DNA of 64,000 bases, from positions 6,138,001 to 6,202,000 of the forward strand of contig NC_062971.1 of the NCBI RefSeq assembly GCF_023078275.1. The letters run 5' to 3'. The first letter of the stretch is position 1; every line of letters starts with the position of its first letter. Of the stretch, positions 31,999 to 43,339 are shown piece by piece. Source of the stretch: Leguminivora glycinivorella. Taxonomy: Eukaryota; Arthropoda; Insecta; Lepidoptera; Tortricidae. The notes below the pieces were generated by a model. That model was not told the origin of the DNA and did no database searches. It saw only the letters and a program-made list of their open reading frames with translations. A program made the position numbers and the translations under genes.

Positions 31999-32957
31999 CG
32001 TCGTACATGCAAATTACAAGCTACAAAAGAATTTAAATTTATACTTGAAGTATAATTTTAAAAGAACAATTGGTTGCGTATACGTTATCTTATAATATAC
32101 AGGTCGTTATTGTATTTTTCCGCCGATATGATTTAACGGTAGGTGAAATGTATGCTACATGGTCTAACAATATTACAATACCGTCTCTGAAATTAAGTAC
32201 CTATTTCGTATTTTTATACATTATGGAAAATTATTTACCTCTGTCTAGAATATTATCTAGTTACCAGTGGCGTGGCGTGAAAATTTTCGTTGATAAAGCC
32301 GGAGGGGTTTTCAGGATCTGTTTTGTATGAACTTCTACAGATACTGGAGAATTTTAGGGAACCCGTAGGGAATTGAGTTGTATGAAATATGTATCATAAT
32401 ATTTATATTAAAGAAAAAGGTGACTAATTATTCCACTGAGTTCAGGTATCCACTATAAAATAAACTAAATATAAAAACTTAGGTGACCATAAAGGTAAAT
32501 TTTAAAATATATCGCAATAAAATAACGTTCAACAATTAAAAACAATGTCGCTAAATTTGAATTACAAATTTCTTGTTTTAAATGTTTCCTAATCATATTT
32601 TTAGCACTGAGTCGGATTGTTATTTAGAAACAAAATCAGTAGTTTTCCTATCGTTGGCATGCAATATCATAAATGATAATTTATTTGCACTACTTATTAA
32701 AAAAAATTGTGCATATTTTCGCAAATTAAAAAAAAAAAAACTTGTGTAGCAAAGAGAAGATCGGGAATGAACTTGGTAAATTGTTATATTAAGAAAATGC
32801 GTAAAAAAATTTTGACTCAGTGCGAAAAGACAAAATTCATAGAATTTGTAAGGATACCATGCATGTCACGACTCTTCTTTTTTGCGTACAAACTCTAGCA
32901 GCTCACTCTTTTCCAACCTACACTCCTAACATCAATGTAGAGTGTAGACCAAATTAA
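31999..32957. other. Unassigned AT-rich sequence
   Basis: Several open frames under 90 codons without motifs. Nothing supported. Confidence 0.4.
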
Positions 32958-33137
32958 CCAAATTCGTTATCCAAATGCCCAAGGCACAGAACCGTTTCAT
33001 TTCGTGGCATCTTTCGTTACGCTGCCACAAAGTGCTGGAATAATCTTCCACCACCAATCCGGGAGAGCAAAACTATTGGTTCCTTTAAATCAAAACTGAA
33101 AGCGTTTCTAATGGACGAACAAAATTTTGCTGCATGA
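32958..33137 (+). pseudogene. CR1/Jockey-type LINE, last coding residues
   Basis: Open from 32958 to the stop at 33135-33137, reading YAATKCWNNLPPPIRESKTI then GSFKSKLKAFLMDEQNFAA. The A..WN.LP..IR....FK.KLK pattern is the conserved end of these LINE proteins. The sequence to roughly 33290 is probably its 3' UTR. Confidence 0.7.
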
Positions 33138-34004
33138 ACTTTATAAACTTATTAAAAAAGCTTTCCGCTCTGTATTGTTTTTCCGGATTCAATCCATGTA
33201 TTTGCTACTTATTACCTATTGCGTATTCTTGTATTTGGTAGTTATTTACTAACCAAATAAGAAAAAGTATATATTTATAATTTTATTAATTTACGTCGTC
33301 AATGTCGTTCAGTGTGCTGTCCCGCGCACCCCGCTGGCTCCACAGAAAACCAGCGCCGTTGACCACGCCAGCCGTGTCAGCTGCATTGCTCAGCTGAGTG
33401 GAGACCATTTTAGGTCTCACATCTTTATTACTACTTTTTACTTATACTTTGTTCTTCTTTTCTATTCTAAATGTAGACCGCTGAAAGTGGTCAAGGGAGG
33501 CATCTATAGTTAGCAATATTTATGGCTGTATCATCAATTGATATACATAGGTTCAGTTGAAGTTTCCTACCTATTTTAAAAACAACTAATAATCAAAGAT
33601 GGTATTAGTTTGTTCGCCTTTCGTAATTATAATTAATTTGTTCGTTAATATAAACAATTGATCATCCTTGAGACATGTTTGTCATAAAAATAAACGAATA
33701 TAACAACGATTGTTCTAATGCTAATGGAACAATAATATTGTAAAATAATTCATCTGGTGTCGCATTAAATAACACTTGTCTTATAATAATTATATAGTAG
33801 TTGTTTATTAGATTTTACAATAGATAAGATAATAACCTGACCTGTGGCATTTTAAAAGGCACTAAAAAGAATAATCAAAACTGTTTAGGATTTAAATCTA
33901 CATTAAATTTGTTTACGCGTATATTTTTGGCGACTTTAATGCTAAGGGACAATATTAAGGTAGAAAGTAATGAGATTTTTTCCAGAGTTTTGGAAAACAA
34001 ATAA
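33138..34004. other. Unassigned sequence, partly LINE 3' UTR
   Basis: A GC-richer block at 33318-33410 (CGCGCACCCCGCTGGCTCCA, CAGCTGCATTGCTCAGCTGA) stands out but could not be matched. No gene. Confidence 0.4.
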
Positions 34005-34978
34005 ATTTATTTTCATCAAATATTTTTATGTGTTTTTTAAGAGGGCTTTCGTGTGAAAAACAGTGAAATCGCAACCGAGCGCTTGATCATATCGTGTGTG
34101 GTATCAAATTAAAGGGCTTTGCGAGTAGTTTATAAATATATATCAAATTATAGGACTTTTTCTACTTGGTCTAATAAAATATGAGAAAATGTCCAAAAGT
34201 GGTAATAATTGTACCGGTGAAGGCTCGTTTTCAAAAAATTGCCAAAAATAAATAATAGCAATTTATAATCACTAAGGCATACCAGCAATTTAAGTAAATG
34301 TTGCAGATTAATTAAGTACAAAAATTATTTCGATGTGATTTAGATTTTCAAAGAAATTGTCACTTAATTTTAGGTAATTTCTGAAAAAAATTGAATTCGT
34401 TTTAGCCTCGTTTACTCTTTTTTAAAACCTTATAATCAAAATGTAGTCTGAGAAGTTTGTAGTACAGGGTATACGAATTATAAATTTACCTGTTTTAGTA
34501 ATCAAAATCGTCCAAATTTTACAAATAAGATCGACTAATTCAGCTCTATACGTGAGTTTTTCTAAACGTGCATTAAAGAAAAAATCATAATTAATTTAGT
34601 GACTTGGTTTTCAAAAATCCAGTCTTATAAAAATCAAGATAATAAGATGCTCTAACTGAAATTTGAATTAAATAAATCTATTGGATAACGGAAAGTGTAG
34701 TATTTCACCGACTGAAACTATCAATTTTACATTATTTTGACGTTTTTTTTGAAAGCAGCCTTAAGTAGGACGTCACAGTCCACATGTAAATTGTAAACTG
34801 AAAATGTCAAAAAGGTATATCACAAAAGAAAAAAATTTTGAGGTCCACAGTGGCACAGTATAAACGTCGGATCGTCCTGATATTTACTGTCTTAAGTAAG
34901 TTTGATCGTTTTTTTTTTTTTAATAATTTTAATGTTTGTACGGAACCCTCGGTGCGCGAGTCCGACTCGCATAAAAAT
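34005..34978 (-). repeat. Probable long relative of repeat family B
   Basis: The right end GTACGGAACCCTCGGTGCGC followed by GAGTCCGACTCGC is the minus-strand version of a terminus that resembles, but is not identical to, the family B start (CGGGCCACGCTCAGTGTAGGGTTCCGTAG). The AT-rich interior up to about 34.0 kb has no ORF. The left boundary is a guess. Confidence 0.45.
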
Positions 34979-35830
34979 GTTTAAAAAATCAGTTAATGGG
35001 GTTCATAATGACATATTTGTTCAACGAAAATTCATATCTAATTTAAGTTTAGTCTTAGTTTCTTAAACAATTATGTAAATATGTTCATGTAAATAAATAA
35101 TTTTTAAAGTTTAACAGGAAATAATTGGCATTTAATTTTTTAAATAATGGCAGACATTGAAGAAGTGTCGCGATTGTTACGATTTGTTTGGTTTTCAGTC
35201 AAGTGTTCAAAATTACCTATTACCTACGAATGAATATGTTTTTATAAATGCAGTTATTATCCAACCCGGAAAAATAACCCGGTAATGCGTTTTTATGAAT
35301 AAATAAAACTTAATTTATGGAAAAAAATAAAAGGTTCAAATTCGAGTCTGATAAATTCTCATTCATTAAAACTTGAATTAAAAAAAATTGCATTTTTTTT
35401 TAATAATTTTATTCAAAGAAATATTTTTCGGCTATGGTTAAAATCCTAAGATTTTTTCGATACGTTCAATTCGATCTCTTTCAAAATACAATTATCTTAC
35501 TTGACCTAACAGGTTACTGAAGATTGATATTTTGCCCCCTTTCCATATGTAGTGAATAGATTGGTATTTGGTTATTATTTTGTAAAATGTATTGTATGAA
35601 TAAAATGGGTGTTATATGAAAAGTGTGCCGGAATGAACTCTGGTAAGGCTTCGGACTTTTGTAGTACAAGGTCCTCTTGCTATACTAATCTAACGCTGTG
35701 GGTTTCATAGAGTTGATGTGAATAATAATGCCGAAATATTAATTCATGCAAATATAATTCATTGGAACTAAAAACCTAAAGGCCGATTACATGGGCTCAA
35801 GGCCGATTAATCTTAAAGTCTAGCCGCTTA
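34979..35830. other. Unassigned AT-rich sequence
   Basis: No supported gene. Confidence 0.4.
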
Positions 35831-36500
35831 TGGTCTACACGCGCGGTGTTGTACGATAGACGACTACGCGTATCTTTGGCCAAAGAAAACGGGGGAAAAT
35901 GTATGTGCACTCACGAACTCGTGGTCTCGTCGTTTGCAGCGCCGGTACCGTCAGGGTACGGGCGGAACGTCGGTGGCGGCGGTGGGCGACGAGCTCGCTG
36001 TAGTTCAGGTCGCGAGTGTGACCCGTGAAGTCCTTAGCTTGGTCGGCGGCGGACCAGGCGCCGCGCGACTCACAGCCCGGGTCCGGGAGCTGTAGCTTGC
36101 GGAGAAAGACGCCAGCGCTATCAGCGCATCGTTGACGCGCCCGCGCCAAAGGCGCTGGTCAGACGACGCCGGCGAATGATGGGGGGACGTGTAAAGCACC
36201 TTGAGGTCGCCGGCGCTACCGTTACGGCAGCGCTCGGCATACAGCCCACGTCCCGTCAGCTGTACTCTACGGTGGGGACTCGGGAGCCTCGCGGGCTTTC
36301 AACACACTGCACGCACGCACACTTCACACGCGATATACGTTTTCTTAGTTTACTAACACAAGAACTACGCCTGGCAGCACGTCAAGGCGCAATCAGCCGC
36401 CTGCGGCGGCGGCGGGGACCGGATCAGAAATTAATTAACGGAGCGCGCGTATTCCCGTATTCGATCCTGTGCTCATCTGTCAAAACCGTCGACTGAACCA
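35831..36500 (-). promoter_or_regulatory. GC-rich island; candidate host promoter and first exon, minus strand
   Basis: This 670-bp block is markedly GC- and CpG-rich (GGTGGCGGCGGTGGGCGACG, CCGCCTGCGGCGGCGGCGGG), with no repeat copy elsewhere in the window. On the minus strand a strong splice donor, GTTC|GTGAGTGC, ends a possible exon at 35915. Two long overlapping minus frames (about 36005-36297 and 35835-36149) are open but lack an ATG in frame. A non-coding or partly coding first exon is possible. No protein family recognised. Confidence 0.35.
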
Positions 36501-36862
36501 ACCCACGAAAATCTGCGTTCCGTTTGTTCGGTCCGCTCTCCATATCAGACTCAATCCTATTAAAAAACCTTGAATAAATTAAACTTCAAACCGTATCGAC
36601 ATTATTTATACTATTTAATAATTTTTTGGAAATACCGAAAGATTGGGATGTGATCGGATTTACTAAATTCGTTAAAAAAGAAAGATTTTGGTGTACAAAT
36701 CTATTCTGTTTTGTAATTACTGTGTACCAAGTCCTAGAAGTTTGACTTAGCCTAATATCGCGGCATATCTAAAGTTCAGGGCTTCATATGGCTAAATGAA
36801 TGCAAAATTGGGAGTTCAGAAGGTAAGCCACGATTTTATATGGGCATTAAGCTTCGGTGTAT
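36501..36862. other. Unassigned AT-rich sequence
   Basis: It lies between the GC-rich island and the large transposon-like structure. Nothing recognised. Confidence 0.4.
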
Positions 36863-37006
36863 TTGGACGTATTTATGCAGAAGGGGACCAACCCACACAT
36901 CTGTCAAAATTGAGTTATGTATGCAGAAGATGTTAAAAATGCATCTTACACCCCTACACAAAGATCAAAGCCATAGAATCATTTTTACGTATAAAATAAT
37001 TTCGTT

Positions 37007-37345
37007 AACAAAGTTACCAACCCACATTTTCACTGTTACATTATATTTAAAAAGATCCAAGCTGTTTAGTACCTTACTCAATATTCTTTGTATTTATTTC
37101 AAAAAGATCCAAAGCACATGGTTCATCTATATAATATTGTTTTATTTATTTCATAAGAGACCAAGCGGGTTGGTTCCTTTTTAAAAAATAAAATCTGCAC
37201 CGTCGAAAAGATCCAAGTCGCATGGTTCCTTATTAATTTTTATTTTTTAATATTAAGTAATTAACTAAGTTCATTGGTTCTTGTTTGCATAATTAAAATT
37301 AGCTCAGTTTATGTGTTCATAAAGATCCACATTACATGGTTCTTT
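37007..37345. repeat. Degenerate 52-bp tandem array of dyad motifs
   Basis: Units start near 37051, 37103, 37155, 37206, about 37260 and 37320, spaced 51-60 bp. The core is AAAGATCCAAG, a few bases, then CATGGTTCCTTATT; the two halves are imperfect inverted repeats. Variants (AAGGGACCAACC) occur at the structure's ends. Such subterminal dyads often bind a transposase, which is inference here. An apparent ORF (36840-37184) runs across it and is not a gene. Confidence 0.65.
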
Positions 37346-37583
37346 ATTAAATGAATTATATTTTGATAGTTAAGGGAACTATGTGCCTTGAATCTTTTTT
37401 GTTTATAAACTTTGTATACTTATTATTTATCACACTCGTATAATATATATTTTTTTATTATGATTTGTTATGAATAGAGTATGAAATGATAAAAAAAACA
37501 TAAGTGTCTGAACAAATCGGCGTAAAGCGTAAAGAACTGTTGCAAATATTTACAACTAGCAACACTGTGCTTCATGTCAAAAA

Positions 37584-38105
37584 TAAATGGACGTATTTAT
37601 TTGGAAGGGAATCAACCTACACAACTATAGTTTTGAGATAAAGCACTTTTTGTTCATAAGTTATATACAAAAAATATTAACGGCTTATTTTTTTAAGTTA
37701 GATTGTCAAGTGCTGCAGTATGGCATTGTTTATATTGTTTTACTTAAACAAGCCTTGTAAATGGAGTTTTAAGTATAGTTTTCTCTTAAAAAGGCAATAA
37801 TTCCTTTTAGCAAAATTGGTTAAGTGAAGGTTGGTCCCTTATTGATTTATAGGTAATCTAAAAGGGTATACAAAAATAATGCACAATAATGGCAAATTTA
37901 CTTTATTCGTAAACATAAACAATCTCTAAACTTATATTATATCGCTTTCGTAAACTATTTTCTTAGAATTATTTGGAGCCGGAGTCAACGGAGAGTACGG
38001 AAGTCAAATCCAGTTTCGGTGAGTAACTTAGAAGCATTTGAAGCAGGAGTCAACACAGAGTATGAAGGGAGCTCTATACATTCTTTAGATTGAACAGGAG
38101 TTAAG
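37584..38105 (-). repeat. Left inverted arm, antisense copy of the right arm
   Basis: Reverse complement of 38701-39330 with scattered differences. On the minus strand it still encodes PSYSVLTPASNASKLLTETG, matching the right-arm ORF, and then diverges. The arm is shorter by one repeat unit of the proline-rich peptide. Confidence 0.75.
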
Positions 38106-38598
38106 TTTTTTGTTAAAACTTATTTTCAAGTAACTTCCAATTAATTTTGTGCGATCTGTAAGTGTATTAAGAACATTTTGAGCATTTCCGATATACTTCA
38201 TTTCAGATTTTCTCGACAACTGATTCAGATATCTGCAGGTACGTATTATAATTTTTTCTGTAGCTTATAATTTGCATGCCAGTGTTTTTAATTTTATTTC
38301 ACTGCAGCAAAACCCTTCCGACTGAAGAATTAAATGTTTTCATTTACGTTTACGCTAATAATGATTATAATAACCATTCCTCTCTGCAACATTATTTGTA
38401 GGACTAACGTTTCGTAATAATATTAACATTTATTTATTAACGTCCTTAAATGAATAAAAAGCTATCTCTATTCTATGTAAGCATGTATATGTAAGTATGC
38501 AAATGCTGGGAAAAACGCTAAGAAGATGATGATGAGCTTGGGATGGGGTTACGGTGGAATTAATGTGTTAGGTTTAATGTAAGGCTTATTTTTCTTCT

Positions 38599-38980
38599 AG
38601 ATGGCCTGGGTTTGCGAAAAAACGTTAATTCTGAAAATGTGGCTTCTCAGTTGCATAAAAAAACCTTGAAAACTGAAACAACTAATGGTGCTGTGAGCCT
38701 ATTAACTCCTGTCCAATTTAAAGAATGTGTACAGCTCCCTTCATACTCTGTGTTGACTCCTGCTTCAAATACTTCTAAGTTACTCACCGAAACTGGATTT
38801 GACAAAAGTGTAGAGCCTCCTCCGTACTCTCCATTGACTCCGGCTCCAAATAATTCTAAGAATATACTTAGTTTACGAAAGCGACGTAATCGCCTAAACT
38901 GAAAAAGTGGACCTCCGTACTCTCCGTTGACTCCGGCCCCAAAGAATTCTAAGAATATAGTTTACGAAAGCGATATTATA
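38599..38980 (+). pseudogene. Proline-rich repeat ORF, possible terminal exon of a transposon gene
   Basis: An open frame from the acceptor-like TTTTTCTTCTAG (about 38589-38600) runs to a TGA at 38900-38902. The same frame then continues to a TAA near 38979. It encodes three related units: LPSYSVLTPASNTSK, PPPYSPLTPAPNNSKN and, after the TGA, GPPYSPLTPAPKNSKN. The second and third units share about 70 nearly identical bases, so the stop likely arose after a tandem duplication. The function is unknown. AATAAA at 39008-39013 could serve as polyadenylation signal. Confidence 0.5.
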
Positions 38981-39330
38981 TAAGTTTAGAGATTGTTTTT
39001 GTTTACAAATAAAGTAAATCTGCCCTTATTGTGCATTATATTTGTATAACCTTTTGGATTACCTATAAATCAATAAGGGACCAACCCTCACTTAACTAAT
39101 TTTGCTAAAAGGAACCATTGCCTTTTTAAGAGAAAACTATACTTAAAACTCCATTTTCAAGGCTTGTTTAAGTAAAACAATATAAACAATGCCATACTCT
39201 AGCACTTGACAATCCAACTTTAAAAGAAAAGCCATTAATATTTTTTGTATGCAACTTATGAACAAAAAGTGCTTTATCTCAAAACTATAGTTGTGTGGGT
39301 TGGTCCCATTCTGCATAAATACGTCCATTT
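38981..39330 (+). repeat. Right inverted arm, non-coding part
   Basis: It contains AATAAAG, the AAGGGACCAACC motif and the terminus CTGCATAAATACGTCC. It mirrors 37584-37945. Confidence 0.75.
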
Positions 39331-39769
39331 AAAGACGCTATAATTCAAAATTAAATTGAATATTACTGTTTAATAATAATTAAGTTTTGTTTCAGCCGTA
39401 AGTAGAAGGCGCTTAAAATTGAGCCTTGTTAATTAAAAGTCTTACTCGGGAGCTTCCTTGTCCAAAATGTCACGTTTGATGAAATGTTTTCTATTAGAGT
39501 AGGAGAAATGTTTTTTTGTAGCATTTCAGTGGTGTTTGTTTTATACTTTTTAAAATAAATTTTGACATTTTTTTCTCTTGTAACCTACTTGTCTCTTGAC
39601 AATTTCATTCAGCAATAAGGATAGTTGCCTCTAGATAATGCCCCATAATGTCATCAGTGTACATAGCCACCAAAAAGCATTTTGTACGAAGTTTTTTAAT
39701 GATAACCCCTCCTCCTCCGAAACTAGATACAGAAAAGTAGTAGACATTTTAATCTTGAAATTTGATCAG
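39331..39769. other. Unassigned sequence
   Basis: AT-rich; nothing recognised. Confidence 0.4.
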
Positions 39770-40095
39770 AAGAGCATTTCTTTTTTTTTTTGCCAATAAA
39801 AAATTTTTGATTGTTTTAGGGAATTTTAGGTCAATTGTACTCAGAATCACGAGTACTTTCAATCTCACTGGGAGACAAAAAGTGTCCCAGAATTTCTATA
39901 CATTTTTGTTACTTTCATCTTTTGTTACCCCATACAACATGTACGGAAAATGGTAACAAAATAAGAAAAAATCGTATGTGACAATTTTTTTAACTACTAG
40001 GATTGAAAAAGCTAGTAATTCTGAGTAGAAATAGCATATTTTTTTTCAAAAATATCACACTTCATAAAAGTGGCAAAAAAAAAAAGAAATGCTCA
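39770..40095. mobile_element. Imperfect foldback element, possible element Q relative
   Basis: The ends AGAGCATTTCTTTTTTTTTT / AAAAAAAAAAAGAAATGCTC are inverted. Inside, CTCAGAATCACGAGTACTTT is mirrored by AGCTAGTAATTCTGAG, as in element Q. The arms are diverged. Confidence 0.6.
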
Positions 40096-41156
40096 GAAAT
40101 GCGCTGTTAAAATTATTCAATTTCTTCATGTTACACTGTGTAATCCGTGTATACGTACTGTACTTTGCGTCGTGTATATGTCGCAGTAAGATAGATAAAG
40201 CCGTTATATAGTTATAACCCTAGGGATATAGTTATATGTCGTAACATAGTTAAACGAAAGCGATTAATTGCTATCTTACTAGGAATATAACTATAATACG
40301 TTACTAGTTTAGTGATATAATTATATGACTGGATTCAGTTTAGTGAAATGATTGTAGCCAGGATTGCGGCGGTGCGGCGGAGGTTTTAACCCCAGGGATA
40401 TAATTATATGCCGTAACATAGCTAAACGAAAGCGATTCCTTACTATCTTACTATGGATAATATATTAGGAATAATATATTATAATTATAATACGTCTCTA
40501 GTTAAGTAATATAGTTACATTACTGGATTAAGTTCAGTAGTATAATTGTAGCAGTGTAGTGCGGGGGTGCAGTGGAGACGGGGGCGGGAGCTTACCCGCT
40601 ACCACAAGGCAGTCATCGGCATCAGTTGTCGTTCACGTCACGGTTGAGTTTTCGTGCATAATTATTTATTTAATTTTCGCCACTTTTTCTCTGATATCGT
40701 TATGTTACGGCACATAATTATATCACTAGGGTTATAACTAGGGAATGCTCCCGGGAATTCCCGGTACCAAAAGTACCGGGAAATCCCGGGATTTTTGAAC
40801 TCTTTGGGTACCGGTACTGATGTTATAAAATCCCGGTTCTTCGGTACTTTTCGGTACTGAAAAATGGACAAAGATTACAAACTAAAACGCATTTAATCAC
40901 TTCAAAAATTTGAACGTAAACGACGGAATATACATTGAATGCTGTACAAATGTAATGAAAATAGTTTCAAACGCGTTAGACTCGTCCCGCTCGGTATTCA
41001 TCGGCTATGATTGGGACCTCGGCGTCGGTTATAATTAGAGGGTAAACCAAACTAACTTTGCTAATGTTAGAATTAGTTGAGGTCTGTAATGATTTCTTGC
41101 ACATGTCGTCGAGGTTTCGAAAGTATGCTTAGAACGCAGTCTGGTATACTATAATT

Positions 41157-42235
41157 TTGGTCCTAATAGGCGACCGGAATAAAATTCTAACAATAGCCAC
41201 CAAATTCTACAAAACCCTTTACTCCGAATCTCCCACACACCCACAGCCTGTGCCTGATTTAGAAGAAAGCTTCCAACATCAACATCGCATTTGTCGATTA
41301 CCTACTCTAAAGCTTTCGACAGTCTTCATCACAATTCCATTTTCACAGCTTAACGCAATCAAGATATAAATCCCAGTTACATTCAGCTCATAACCACCAT
41401 TTATCAAAATAGTACAGCCGCCATAAAACTACAGTCCTCAGGTTCCTCATTTTCTATTCAAAAAGGAGTCAAGCAAGGAGATCCGTTATCGCCAAAACTG
41501 TTTACCATCGCACTTGAACAAGTCTTCCAGAAGCTTATGCCAAGTTGGGAAGATCGGGGCCTTATCGTCGGGAATGGAAGGCTAATCTTCGATTTGCGGA
41601 CGACATTGTTCTGTTCTCCTCAACTGCCTCCGAACTACGATCAATGCTTCAATACCTCAGCGACGCACGCCTCGAGGTTGAACTTCAGATGAACATGTCG
41701 AAGACCAAGTTCATAACCAATAATAGCACCGCATGTAGGATTGAGATAAACGGAGAATCAGTTGCATATGTCCATCTACTTGAGCCAACTAATTTCTTTC
41801 AAGGCGCGACAAGAGAAAGAAGTCGAAAGACGGACTGAAAATGCCTGGAGAAGCTATTGGTCCATAAAACATCTCATGAAAGGCGATTTGCCACTGTCAA
41901 TTAAGCGAAAACTCATGGAAATGGGACACCACGTTGCGCTCCAAAACAAAAATAGTCGACGTAGTTCGAAAAGCGGCAAAGCTGAAGTGGGACTGGGCCG
42001 GTCATGTCTGCCGAATGCCGAATGAGCTATGGGCCAAGATTACCACAGAGTGGCAGCCCAGGCCAAAACGGGGACCCGGCAGACCACGTATGCCATCGCA
42101 TACGTGGTCAAGTTGGACTCCTTTATGAAACAATAGCCGAGGACTGCACAAAACCGGGAGGAATGGAAAAAGCGGGGGCAAGCCTTTGCCCCAGTGGGAC
42201 ATCGCAGGCTCTTAATAATAATAAAACATAATGAG
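41157..42235 (+). pseudogene. RTE-clade LINE reverse transcriptase, decayed, inside element V
   Basis: Motifs appear in order but in different frames: KFYKTLYSES, then a DYL/SFRQS region near motif A. Motif B reads IQKGVKQGDPLSPKLFTIAL (about 41458-41517). Motif C reads NLRFADDIVLFSS (about 41569-41612). The C-terminus KLKWDWAGHVCRMPNELWAK lies near 41959-42035. A TAATAATAATAAAAC tail ends it. Several indels and stops; not functional. Confidence 0.8.
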
Positions 42236-42304
42236 ATGTTTGTTACACCATACTCTTGAACGTAGCCTCCCGAACATGGTTGCCGCTTGGCCAATACGTA
42301 TCCA

Positions 42305-42378
42305 ACAATCTCTGCATCAAGCGAGAGATTGTTGGATACGGTCGACCTAAGGTAGCAAAACTTATCGACAACTTCCAT
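42305..42378 (-). pseudogene. LINE fragment with small hairpin
   Basis: The minus frame reads EVVDKFCYLRSTVSNNLSLD, like the segment after the YADD motif in another LINE group. The complement of CGTATCCAACAATCTCT forms a hairpin with AGAGATTGTTGGATACG at 42295-42338. Confidence 0.6.
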
Positions 42379-42951
42379 TTTATGTTTTATTCATAATTTT
42401 ACAACAAATGTACTAGTAAACCCTCAGTACCGAAAAGTACCGAAGAACCGGGATTTCTCGGTTCTTTCCCAGTACCGGAAATCTCAGTCCCGGTTCTGGG
42501 ACTGGTACCGGTTCTGCATTCCCTAGTTATAACTATACCTCCGCCGCACGGCCGCACTCCTGCCTACAATCATTTCACTAAACTGAATCCAGTCATATAA
42601 TTATATCACTAAACTAGTAACGTATTATAGTTATATTCCTAGTAAGATAGCAATTAATCGCTTTCGTTTAACTATATTACGACATATAATTATATCCCTA
42701 GGGTTATAACTATATAACGGCTTTATCTATCTTACTGCGACATATACATAGTATAATGCTACGCTTCGATGTAAAGCCACATATTAAATTAAGGCAAGCA
42801 CGTGTACTCGTGTCTAGTTATTAACTAATATTAAGGCAGAACCAGAACCCTCGAGTTAATTTCGTCTTTGTTAAGTGCCATCAACTTCCAAGTTTCCTTA
42901 TTAACAACCTCATCCCTTATCCTCGTACAATTTGTACATCAAGTACCTATA

Positions 42952-43339
42952 CACCGCGTTTTATTTAATTCCGTTAACTTCGGTATATAGTTTGGTACAT
43001 TATAAGAAACAAAATAGCATAGGTTAGTTTTTTTTTAATTCGTATTTTTTAAAAACACCATACACCTGCGATAGATGTTTTATCAATTGCTGTTGAGAAA
43101 CGGGCTTTGTGTGTTCGATATGAGATTGAGATTGACATGTCATATTTTCGGCACTTAGTACAGTTAATTGTAAAGCCCGTTTTTCAACAGCAGTTGATGT
43201 AAATAGTATCTATAGCAGGTGTTTGGTTTTTTTAGAAAAAAGAATTACGAATTTACTACTAAACTAACTATGCCATTCTGTTTCCTATAATGGACCTAAC
43301 TATATGCCGAAGTTAACGGAGTTCAATAAAAACACGGTG
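42952..43339. mobile_element. TA-inserting MITE family T, palindromic copy
   Basis: Flanked by TA. The ends are CACCGCGTTTTATTTAATTC / AATAAAAACACGGTG. The inner arms (AAACGGGCTTTGTG ... AAAGCCCGTTTTTCAACAGC) mirror almost to the centre. TA targets and CACCGTG ends suggest a Tc1/mariner-type element. Confidence 0.8.

Larger units (their letters stand above)
36864..39330. mobile_element. Large inverted-repeat transposon-like structure, class unknown
   Basis: Three copies of one terminus are seen. They are GGACGTATTTATGCAGAAGG at 36864, a diverged direct copy at 37588, and the reverse complement (CTGCATAAATACGTCC) ending near 39327. Inside are a degenerate dyad array (37007-37345), inverted arms of about 520-630 bp (37584-38105 and 38701-39330) and a C-terminal exon-like ORF in the right arm. 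I infer a DNA transposon with an internal inverted duplication. No transposase core was found. Confidence 0.6.
40739..42525. mobile_element. hAT-like element V nested in U (1787 bp)
   Basis: The ends are perfect 10-bp inverted repeats, TAGGGAATGC / GCATTCCCTA. A perfect 8-bp duplication GTTATAAC lies at 40731-40738 and 42526-42533. Subterminal GC-rich blocks on both sides repeat GGTACC/CCGGTACTG-like words. The cargo is not a transposase but RTE LINE debris (41157-42235) and another LINE scrap. It is therefore a non-autonomous element that gained an insertion. Confidence 0.88.
40174..42747. mobile_element. Outer inverted-repeat element U, interrupted
   Basis: The arms are about 214 bp, from GTATATGTCGCAGTAAGATA at the left to its complement TATCTTACTGCGACATATAC at the right. 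A second, diverged direct copy of the arm follows at about 40389-40580 (TAACCCCAGGGATATAATTA, ACGAAAGCGATTCCTTACT). Without the nested hAT element the length would be about 780 bp. AT-rich, no ORF of its own. Confidence 0.8.

Noticed and set aside
35147..35233. 28-codon ORF with a good start context
   Set aside because: Too short, no acceptor/donor structure and no recognised peptide.
36840..37184. 114-codon plus-strand ORF
   Set aside because: It runs through the dyad array and is explained by the AT-rich repeat. No coding motif.
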